Source: Flavobacterium johnsoniae (GTDB lineage: Bacteria > Bacteroidota > Bacteroidia > Flavobacteriales > Flavobacteriaceae). From it: a stretch of DNA of 64,000 nucleotides. The notes below the pieces were generated by a model that saw only the letters and a list, made by a program, of their open reading frames with translations, made no database searches and had not been told where the DNA came from. Positions 34,712 to 42,800 of the stretch are shown here, piece after piece. Each line of letters starts with the position of its first letter. Position 1 is the stretch's first letter. The translations under genes and the position numbers were made by a program. Where the stretch lies: NCBI RefSeq assembly GCF_001879205.1, contig NZ_MLFK01000005.1, positions 744,001 through 808,000 of the forward strand, given 5' to 3'.

Positions 34712-36499
34712 TTATTTTGTGCCGTTAGAAAAAAGATTTATTAAACTTTTAACGTCAATTTTACACAATTGTTGCAGCTGTGGTACGGTTCCGTGCTCAA
34801 TAAACGTATCTGGAATACCCAAAATTTCAATATTATTTTTATAATTATTTAAGGCCGCAAATTCTAAAACAGCACTTCCAAAACCGCCATTTTTTGCACC
34901 CTCTTCTATTGTAATTATGTTTTCAAAAGTTGAAAAAATAGAATTTAACAAATTGATATCCAGTGGCTTAATAAATGGAAAGTCATAATGGGCAATAGAT
35001 TCTGCATTGTCGCATTCGGCTAAAGCCTGAATTACGTTATTTCCAATTGTTCCTGTAGATAAAACAGCTGTTTTTGTACCGCTTTTTAGACAATTTCCTT
35101 CGCCAATTTTAACTTTTTCATAATGTCCGAAATTTTCTACTTCCCAGTTAGGCAGGAAGCCGCGCCCTCTCGGATATCGAATTGCAATAGGATTATTCAG
35201 GCCTAATTGGGCGGTATATAAAATATTTTGAAGTGCAATTTCATTAATGGGCGCATAAATAATCAGATTTGGAATACAGCGCAGATAAGCAATATCAAAA
35301 ACGCCGTGGTGTGTTGCGCCATCTTCACCAACTAAGCCCGCTCTGTCCAGGCAAAAAATCACAGGCAAATTTTGCAAAGCCACGTCATGAATAACCTGAT
35401 CATAGGCGCGCTGTAAAAAGGTAGAATAAATAGTGCAATATACCATCATGCCTTGCGTTGCCATTCCGGCCGAAAGGGTTACCGCATGCTGTTCTGCAAT
35501 TCCAACATCAAAGGCACGATCCGGAAGTTCATCCATCATAAATTTTAAAGAACTTCCGGATGGCATTGCAGGCGTAATTCCGATTATTTTTTCGTTCTTT
35601 TTGGCTAAATCTAAAACCGTTAATCCAAAAACATCCTGAAATTTCGGAGGCAGGTTTTCTTCAGATTTTAAATGAATTTCTCCGGTTGAAGCATCAAATT
35701 TACCAGGGGCATGGTATTTTACCTGATTTTCTTCGGCCTGTTGCAATCCTTTTCCTTTTGTAGTTACAATATGAAGAAATTTTGGGCCTTTTATATTTTT
35801 TAACCTGTTTAATTCTTTTATTAAATTAGGAAGATCATGACCGTCAACAGGACCCGAATAATCGAAATTCAGAGACTTGATCATGTTATTTTTCTTCGGA
35901 TTTTTTCCTTCCTTAACAGCGGTAAGATATTTTTTTAAAGCACCAACGCTGGGGTCAATTCCGATAGCGTTATCATTCAGAATAACCAGCAAATTAGCAT
36001 CGGTTACTCCGGCATGATTCAGGCCTTCAAATGCCATTCCGCTTGCAATTGAAGCATCGCCGATTATGGCAATGTGCTGTTTTTCAAATTCGCCTTTTAG
36101 GTTAGAAGCAATCGCCATTCCGAGTGCTGCCGAAATAGAAGTTGAAGAATGCCCAACGCCAAAAGTATCATAAACACTTTCACTTCTTTTTGGGAAACCG
36201 GAAATTCCGTCTATTTGTCTGTTGGTATGGAAAATTTCTCTTCTTTCGGTCAGGATTTTATGCCCATAAGCCTGATGGCCTACATCCCAAACCAATAAAT
36301 CTTCGGGCGTATTAAAAACATAATGCAGTGCAATTGTCAATTCAATTACGCCTAAACTCGCTCCCAAATGCCCTTCTTTTACAGAAACAATATCAATAAT
36401 AAACTGGCGGAGTTCCTGCGCAACCTGAGTAAGCTGTTCTTCTTTTAGAAGACGTAAATCGGCGGGATTTTGTATGTTGGAGAGTAAATTGCTTTTCAT
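34712..36499 (-). CDS. dxs: 1-deoxy-D-xylulose-5-phosphate synthase
   Basis: A 595-residue thiamine-diphosphate enzyme making DXP from pyruvate and glyceraldehyde 3-phosphate, the first step of the MEP isoprenoid route. The GHSSTSISAALGMA (near 116-129) and GDASIASGMAFEGLNHAG (near 147-164) cofactor motifs are intact, as is the pyrimidine-domain EQHAVTLSAGMA. The length is a little below E. coli Dxs (620). A -7 box at 36514-36521 separates its transcription from the upstream gene. Confidence 0.96.
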   Translation of the reverse strand: MKSNLLSNIQNPADLRLLKEEQLTQVAQELRQFIIDIVSVKEGHLGASLGVIELTIALHYVFNTPEDLLVWDVGHQAYGHKILTERREIFHTNRQIDGISGFPKRSESVYDTFGVGHSSTSISAALGMAIASNLKGEFEKQHIAIIGDASIASGMAFEGLNHAGVTDANLLVILNDNAIGIDPSVGALKKYLTAVKEGKNPKKNNMIKSLNFDYSGPVDGHDLPNLIKELNRLKNIKGPKFLHIVTTKGKGLQQAEENQVKYHAPGKFDASTGEIHLKSEENLPPKFQDVFGLTVLDLAKKNEKIIGITPAMPSGSSLKFMMDELPDRAFDVGIAEQHAVTLSAGMATQGMMVYCTIYSTFLQRAYDQVIHDVALQNLPVIFCLDRAGLVGEDGATHHGVFDIAYLRCIPNLIIYAPINEIALQNILYTAQLGLNNPIAIRYPRGRGFLPNWEVENFGHYEKVKIGEGNCLKSGTKTAVLSTGTIGNNVIQALAECDNAESIAHYDFPFIKPLDINLLNSIFSTFENIITIEEGAKNGGFGSAVLEFAALNNYKNNIEILGIPDTFIEHGTVPQLQQLCKIDVKSLINLFSNGTK

Positions 36500-36513
36500 T
36501 GTAAGGTAAAAAG

Positions 36514-36521
36514 CAAATTTA
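36514..36521 (-). promoter_or_regulatory. -7 box for dxs
   Basis: Minus-strand TAAATTTG (TAnnTTTG); predicted leader about 10 bases. Confidence 0.5.
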
Positions 36522-36551
36522 CGGTTTTAAATTTAATTTTCTTGCGGAGTC

Positions 36552-37196
36552 TTATTTCAATAAAATAGGAACAGAATATTGCATCCTGATTTTTTTTCCA
36601 TTCGATTCGCCAGGCATCCATTTAGGACATAAACTTAAAACTCTAATAATTTCTTTCTCCAAAGGTTCTTCAACTCCTGGGGAGCATTCAATAAAAGATA
36701 CTGAGCCATTTTTTTCGACTGCAAATGCAAGTGTGAAATTGAGTTTCCAATAATTTACGTTTTCAGGCTTTTTATATTCTTTCATAAAAAAGCTATGAAA
36801 TTGGTCAATACCGCCTGGGAATTCAGCGTTAGAATTTGAAGGAGATTTTGCTGGCAGCGAGAGGCCTTCTTTTTTTTCATTATCGGGCTTTGAATTTTTG
36901 CCGCCCGTAACTTCTTTTTCAATTATTGGTGTTGAATTTTTAAGTTCGACGTGATTAATTTTAGATGATGTTTGAACAATAGTGTGGTCGGTGTTTTTAT
37001 TATCTATTGAAATTTCCTTAGAAAGTATTTGCTTTTTTTTAATGGTATCTTTTACAGCTTGACCATTTTTAACTTTCAGATTTTTATCTTCTTTATTTTG
37101 ACAGCCGAATAGAATTGTTCCGATAACTGTAATTAAGACGGGTAAAAATAATCTGTAATAATGTGTTTGAGCAGTTATTTTATAATTTCTTTCCAT
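36552..37196 (-). CDS. TonB C-terminal-like protein, probable lipoprotein
   Basis: 214 residues. A basic N-terminus and one hydrophobic segment end in ILFGC (Cys near residue 31), a plausible lipobox, followed by a charged, low-complexity linker. The C-terminal part (about 125-214; FPGGIDQFHSFF, LNFTLAFAVEKNGSVSF, CPKWMPGESNGKKIRMQYSVPI) matches the TonB-CTD-like fold of Bacteroidota 'energy transducer TonB' proteins. Without a helix-anchored proline-rich spacer, true energy transduction is doubtful. It and the Fic gene separate dxs from the deaminase gene. Confidence 0.7.
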   Translation of the reverse strand: MERNYKITAQTHYYRLFLPVLITVIGTILFGCQNKEDKNLKVKNGQAVKDTIKKKQILSKEISIDNKNTDHTIVQTSSKINHVELKNSTPIIEKEVTGGKNSKPDNEKKEGLSLPAKSPSNSNAEFPGGIDQFHSFFMKEYKKPENVNYWKLNFTLAFAVEKNGSVSFIECSPGVEEPLEKEIIRVLSLCPKWMPGESNGKKIRMQYSVPILLK

Positions 37197-37266
37197 ATTA
37201 TAATATCACGATTTAAATGTAATAAAAAATAAACATCAAAGCATTATCAGGTAATATTTTGTCAAA

Positions 37267-37339
37267 TGAGGCAATTATTTGGATTAATTGCCTCAAAAAA
37301 TCGCTATATTTGAGGCGATTAATTTTTTTAAATGCCTCA
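37267..37339. promoter_or_regulatory. Fic gene promoter with repeated TGAGGC operator-like sites
   Basis: A perfect 11-base inverted repeat TGAGGCAATTA (37267-37277) / TAATTGCCTCA (37285-37295) is followed by TGAGGCGATTAA (37311-37322) and TGCCTCA (37333-37339, ending on the start codon's A). The -7 box TATATTTG (37305-37312) with TTG at 37288-37290 lies among them. Four copies of one heptamer in 73 bases around the promoter suggest autoregulation, probably by the Fic protein's own wHTH. Confidence 0.6.
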
Positions 37340-38457
37340 TGAAATACAATTGGCAATTACCAGAGTGGCAAAATTTTAAATATGACGACGCTGTAATAGA
37401 CTCGTTATGTATCGATTTGGCATTAGAAACAGGTGAACTAAAAGGACTTGTTAATTCTTTGTCTGCTGAAATTCAGCAGGAAACGATTTTACAGTTTATG
37501 ATTTCAGAAGCAATCAAAACTTCTGAGATTGAAGGAGAATTTTTCAGCAGACAAGATATAATGTCTTCCATTAAGAAGAACATGGGTATAGAGGATGCTT
37601 TTGGTAAAATAAGAGATAAAAATGCTCAGGGAGTTGGAAAATTAATGGTAATGGTTAGAAATTCTTATTCAGATAAATTGACAGAATTGTCTATAAAACA
37701 ATGGCATTATAGCTTAATGGAATATTCAAGACATGTAAATCCTGGGGAATATAGAAAAGGAACAGAACCTATGCAGATTATTTCAGGAAGTTATGGAAAA
37801 GAAATAGTTCACTTTGAAGCACCGCCATCTATCCAGGTTCCTGTCGAGATGAAAAAGTTCATTCAATGGTATAATGATTTCAAAGTAAAACCAACTGATA
37901 TAAAAAAAGCTTTAATTAAAACTTCGATTTCTCATTTGTATTTTGAAAGTATTCATCCATTTGAAGATGGAAACGGAAGAATTGGCAGAGCTATTGCTGA
38001 AAAATGTCTCTCAGAATCTTTAAACAGACCTGTTTTAATGAGTATTTCAAGTACTATTGAACAGAGCAAAAAAAAGTACTATCAATCTTTAAAAGAGGCA
38101 CAACAAACTCTCGAAATTACAGATTGGATTCTTTATTTTTCCAATTTGATTTTAGAATCTCAAAAAAAGGCAAAACAAATAGTTCTTTTTACATTAAATA
38201 AAAGCAGATTTTTAGATCAGTTCAAACATAAAATGAATGAACGACAAACAAAAGCCATATTGAAAATGTTTGAATATGGTATTTCTGGATTTGTGGGCGG
38301 AATGACGGCAATAAAATACATTTCGATTACTAAAACGTCAAGAGCAACTGCTACAAGAGATTTACAGGATTTGGCCGATAAGAATATTTTGATTCCAAAA
38401 GGGCAAGGCAGAAATCGAGCCTATGATCTGAACTTAACGGTAAAAAACGATATTTAA
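37339..38457 (+). CDS. Fic family protein with C-terminal winged helix
   Basis: A 372-residue protein. The Fic motif HPFEDGNGRIGR (206-217) is complete, so AMP transfer (or other NMP transfer) is predicted. A class II inhibitory motif T61-x3-E65-G66 lies in the N-terminal helix and would hold it inactive. The C-terminal about 70 residues (300-365; ERQTKAILKMFEYG, SRATATRDLQDLADKNILIPKG) form a winged helix. Fic-wHTH proteins are widespread and mostly uncharacterised. The frame extends upstream to 37288, but ATG 37339 is preferred because the promoter lies in between. Confidence 0.88.
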   Translation: MKYNWQLPEWQNFKYDDAVIDSLCIDLALETGELKGLVNSLSAEIQQETILQFMISEAIKTSEIEGEFFSRQDIMSSIKKNMGIEDAFGKIRDKNAQGVGKLMVMVRNSYSDKLTELSIKQWHYSLMEYSRHVNPGEYRKGTEPMQIISGSYGKEIVHFEAPPSIQVPVEMKKFIQWYNDFKVKPTDIKKALIKTSISHLYFESIHPFEDGNGRIGRAIAEKCLSESLNRPVLMSISSTIEQSKKKYYQSLKEAQQTLEITDWILYFSNLILESQKKAKQIVLFTLNKSRFLDQFKHKMNERQTKAILKMFEYGISGFVGGMTAIKYISITKTSRATATRDLQDLADKNILIPKGQGRNRAYDLNLTVKNDI

Positions 38458-38514
38458 AAAATTATATTCATCTGTTCTTTCTCTTTAAACAAGAGAAAAA
38501 TTATTTCAAAAATG

Positions 38515-38522
38515 TATTTTTG
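38515..38522 (+). promoter_or_regulatory. -7 box for the deaminase gene
   Basis: TATTTTTG (TAnnTTTG) ending 5 bases before the ATG at 38528, so the message would start at or within a base or two of the start codon. Confidence 0.55.
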
Positions 38523-38527
38523 CAATT

Positions 38528-38971
38528 ATGATAAATCCTTTCACCGACGAGTATTTCATGAAAAAAGCTTTACAGGAAGCAGAAATGGCCTACGAAAAAG
38601 GCGAAATTCCTGTTGGTGCTGTAATTGTTGTGGCTGATAAAGTAATTGCAAGCAGTCACAATTTAACCGAATTGCTTAATGATGTTACAGCTCATGCCGA
38701 AATGCAGTCGATAACCGCCGCCGCAAACTTTCTGGGCGGAAAATATTTGAAGGATTGTACTTTGTATGTTACGCTTGAACCCTGCCAGATGTGTGCCGGA
38801 GCATTGTATTGGAGCCAGATTTCTAAAATTGTTTTTGGTGCAAGAGATGAACAACGCGGTTTTATGGTTATGGGAACAAAACTTCATCCTAAAACTACCG
38901 TTGTTTCTGGCGTTATGGCCAATGAAGCAGCAGATCTTATGAAACGTTTTTTTCTGGAAAGACGTAAATAA
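38528..38971 (+). CDS. tadA: Nucleoside/tRNA adenosine deaminase family (TadA-like)
   Basis: A 147-residue zinc deaminase. The active site is H56-A-E58 and P85-C86-x2-C89 (EPCQMCAGAL), the TadA pattern. Expected role is A34 to I34 editing of tRNA-Arg(ACG), though some Bacteroidota members of this length are annotated as generic nucleoside deaminases. The gene starts 5 bases after a -7 box, so it may be leaderless. The next gene follows after 11 bases. Confidence 0.88.
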   Translation: MINPFTDEYFMKKALQEAEMAYEKGEIPVGAVIVVADKVIASSHNLTELLNDVTAHAEMQSITAAANFLGGKYLKDCTLYVTLEPCQMCAGALYWSQISKIVFGARDEQRGFMVMGTKLHPKTTVVSGVMANEAADLMKRFFLERRK

Positions 38972-38982
38972 CACTAAATATC

Positions 38983-39615
38983 ATGACGGACTTTTCAATA
39001 ATAAAACAGCTTTTTGGCATAACTGAACCTAATGGTTTTGCTGAAAATGAAATGCAGGTAGTAAAAGATATTTTTGGATCTCTTCCAGAAGTTTTCATTG
39101 ATTATTATGCTGAATTGGGTAAAATTGAAAGTCTAAATCATACGCAGGATTCTCTAATAATTCCGGAACGTTTTCAGTATTATAAGCATAATGACTATTT
39201 GATTTTTTATACAGAAAATCAGCACGCTTGTGTTTGGGGAATTCATAAAAACGATTTATCGATTCCGAATCCGCCCGTTTATATGAGTTATGATCAGGAA
39301 GAATGGAGCTTGGAAACCAAAACCTTAACCGAATTTTTTACCGCAATGGCTTTTCTTCAGGCTGGGTTTGCACTGGAATTTCCCAGTAATACATTTTATG
39401 AAATAGAGCGACAAGACCTGGATTTTATTGTCAAAAATTACTCAGACAAAACGGTGTCATTTCAACAATGGCTTGAGGGAATAAAATTTTATGGGAACCA
39501 TCATGATGAGATCATTATAATTACGGGAGGCAGCCAAATGTTTTACGCCGCAAATTCTAAAGAACATTTTACTGAGATGGATGAGGTCTTGTCTAAACTT
39601 GGAGAGGAACTCTAA
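38983..39615 (+). CDS. Uncharacterised protein, possible SUKH (SMI1/KNR4) family
   Basis: A 210-residue soluble acidic protein. The segment EMQVVKDIFGSLPEVFIDYYAELGKIE (near 23-49) followed by a beta-rich NDYLIFYTENQHACVWGI stretch resembles the SUKH fold, whose members include immunity proteins against secreted toxins and housekeeping SMI1-type proteins. No toxin gene is nearby. Assignment is weak; I rely on pattern only. It is likely cotranscribed with the deaminase. Confidence 0.6.
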   Translation: MTDFSIIKQLFGITEPNGFAENEMQVVKDIFGSLPEVFIDYYAELGKIESLNHTQDSLIIPERFQYYKHNDYLIFYTENQHACVWGIHKNDLSIPNPPVYMSYDQEEWSLETKTLTEFFTAMAFLQAGFALEFPSNTFYEIERQDLDFIVKNYSDKTVSFQQWLEGIKFYGNHHDEIIIITGGSQMFYAANSKEHFTEMDEVLSKLGEEL

Positions 39616-39813
39616 GTGATTTTATGGAAATGGCTTCTGGAATAGCTTTTGTACTTCAACAAAAGTTAAATAATCATTATTAGCGAATTTTCTTCTTAAA
39701 CCATAAAGAAAATATTTTACATTTATCGTGATTTAATTTGTAATTTGCTGTTATCGCTTATAACAGTAAATCGTATTAGATTCTAATTTGCTAACCATTA
39801 ACTCCAGATAAAA

Positions 39814-42800
39814 GTGAAAGTAAAAGGATTAAGTCTCGTATTTTTTGTGTTTTTTATTTTTCAGTCCTGCGGCAGAAAATCGGCGGCAGATTTCAATTCA
39901 GATTTTTCATTATTTAAAGAGTATATAACCAGTTTTACGGGGGGAATTGTTTCTTCAGATTCTGACATTCGCGTGGTTTTGGCTTTCGATAAAAACGATT
40001 GGAAACCCAATCAGGAATTAGACGATGACTTGTTTGATATTTCACCAAATGTTAGTGGTAAAGTCGTGGCACTTTCGACCAACACAATTGCATTTATACC
40101 AGAAAAAAAACTAAAAGCAGGAACAGAATATCAGGTTACTTTAAATCTGGATAAACTGACCGCGATTCCGAAAGAGAAAGAAGAAACTCTTTCTAAATTT
40201 AACTTTACAGTTAAAACCGTTAAGCAGGATTTTACTATAAATACCGGTGATATTCAATCATACAGCAAAGAATATCAATATTTAAACTGTGTTTTGAAAA
40301 CAGCAGATAATATTGATCTTGAAACTGCTCAAAAACTCGTTGAGGCTAAACAAAAAGGAAATAATCTCAAAATTAAGTTTGAGAAAACTACTGGTTCTGG
40401 TAAGGAATTCCGTTTTATAATAGACAGTATTCAGCGCTTTTCTGAAGCATCAAATCTGGAGATTATATATGACGGAAATGATTTTGATATCGACCAAAAA
40501 GGGCAGATAGATTTTCCTGTTACGAGTATAAACGAATTCAAAATTGTAAAAGTAGAAGTTCCGGATGGGAACAATCAATCTGTTCTGATTAATTTTTCTG
40601 AGCCTTTAGAAAAAGGTCAGGATTTCGCCGGATTGGTTTCAATTCAAAATACCAATAACTTGAAATTTTCTACACAAGGAAATTTATTAAAAGTATATTT
40701 TACAAATGAAGCTGCTGCTAAAAAGGAACAGCCTGCGCCCGTTGTTGAAGAGGCTGTTGTAACTGTCGATTCTGCGGCAGTTGCAGTAGATTCTGCATCT
40801 GTTGTAGTGGATACTGCCCAGGTTGAAGATATAGTTGAAGTTGTTCCTGACGAAGAACCGGAACAAGTTATTACAGGAGAATTACTTCTGGAAGTTTTTC
40901 AGGGAATTGAAAGCCAGTATGGCAAAAAAATGGAATCTAATTATACGGAGAAAATTTCTTTTGATCAGATAAAACCAAATGTTCGTTTTGTTAAAAATGG
41001 AACTATTCTGCCAAGTTCAAACAATTTAAAACTGAATTTCGAAGCCGTAAATTTAAGTGCGGTCGATGTAAAAGTATATAAAATCTATAAAAACAATATT
41101 CTGCAGTTTCTTCAATACAACGAATTAAACGGAGCTCAGAATCTTAAAAAAGTAGCACAGCCAATTGCTAAAACTACGCTGAATTTAAAAGAAAGCACAC
41201 TTGTAAATCTTACCAAATGGAATACTTACGCTTTAGATTTATCTAAAATTATTAAGCCGGAACCAGGAGCGATTTACAGAGTAGAATTTGAATATAAAAA
41301 GAAATATTCACTTTATAAATGCGAAACATCAGACGGAGATCAAGAAGAAACAGAGGAAGAAGAAGTCGATGAAAATGATGTAAACTACAGCGGGAATTCG
41401 TACGACGATTATTATTATGATGATTACGACTGGAGAGAAAGCCAGGACCCATGTACGGGTTCTTATTATTACAATGCCAAAATAGCGACCAATATTCTGG
41501 CTTCTGATTTAGGTGTTATTGCAAAAAGAGGCGAAAATAAATCGTATTTGTTTGCGGTAAATAATATCGTTACCACAGAACCGGTATCAAACGCAAGGGT
41601 TGATTTGTACAATTTTCAACAGCAAAAGATTGCATCGCAGGCAACAAGCAGTGAAGGAATTGCTTCTTTCCAGCTGGATAAATTTGCCTATTTTGCCATT
41701 GTTACTTTAGGCGATCAATCTACATATGTGAAACTTGATGATGGTCTTTCACTATCTGTCAGTAATTTTGATGTTGCCGGAGAGACACTGCAAAAAGGCT
41801 TAAAAGGTTTTATTTATGGCGAAAGAGGTGTTTGGCGTCCGGGAGATAATTTGTATTTATCATTTATTTTAAATGATGCTTCCAATAAACTTCCAAAATC
41901 TCATCCAATCAAATTTAGATTAAACGATCCAAACGGAAAAACAGTTTATCAAACGGTTCAAAAAGCAAATGATCTAAATCATTATGCATTTATAGTTTCT
42001 ACAAGTCAGGATGCTCCAACAGGAAATTGGGAAGCAATGGTGAGTGTTGGAGGTGCTAAATTTTATAAGAGTATTAAAATCGAAACGATTAAGCCGAATC
42101 GTTTAAAAATTAAAAATACTTTTACCAGAAAGACACTTTCATCTTCTTATCCAAATACAGATAATCTGGAAGTAACGTGGCTTCATGGCGCAATTGCGAA
42201 AAATCTGAATGTAGAAATGCAGGCTAAATTTTCGCAGCAAACCACAACATTTAAAGGATATGAAAAATATACTTTTGATGATTTAGTGCGTCAGTTTAGT
42301 ACAGAAGAAATCAATGTTTTCTCCGGAAAATTAAATGAAAGCGGAAAAGCATCTGTAAATATTCAGCCAAGACTTCAAGGTCAGGCGCCGGGAATGCTTC
42401 GCGCTTCGTTTATCACAAAAGTATATGAAGAAGGAGGAGATTTTAGTACAGATGTTATTTCGACAACATATTCTCCGTACAAAACCTATGTTGGAATAAA
42501 AGCACCTGAACTTAATAAATACAGTATGCTGGAAACCAGGGCAGCAAATCGTTTTGATATTCTTACGGTTGATGAAAATGGAAGACCAAAAGCAGTTAGA
42601 AATTTAGAAGTAAAAGTGTTTAAAGTAGACTGGCGCTGGTGGTGGGATTCTTCGAGCGATAATTTATCAAATTATAATTCATCAAACGCAACAACTTCGT
42701 ATAAAACTTTTGTCGTTAATACAGATTCAAACGGAAAAGCAAGTATTCAATTTACTTTAACAGATGAAGAATGGGGACGGTATTTAATTAGGGTTTCAGA

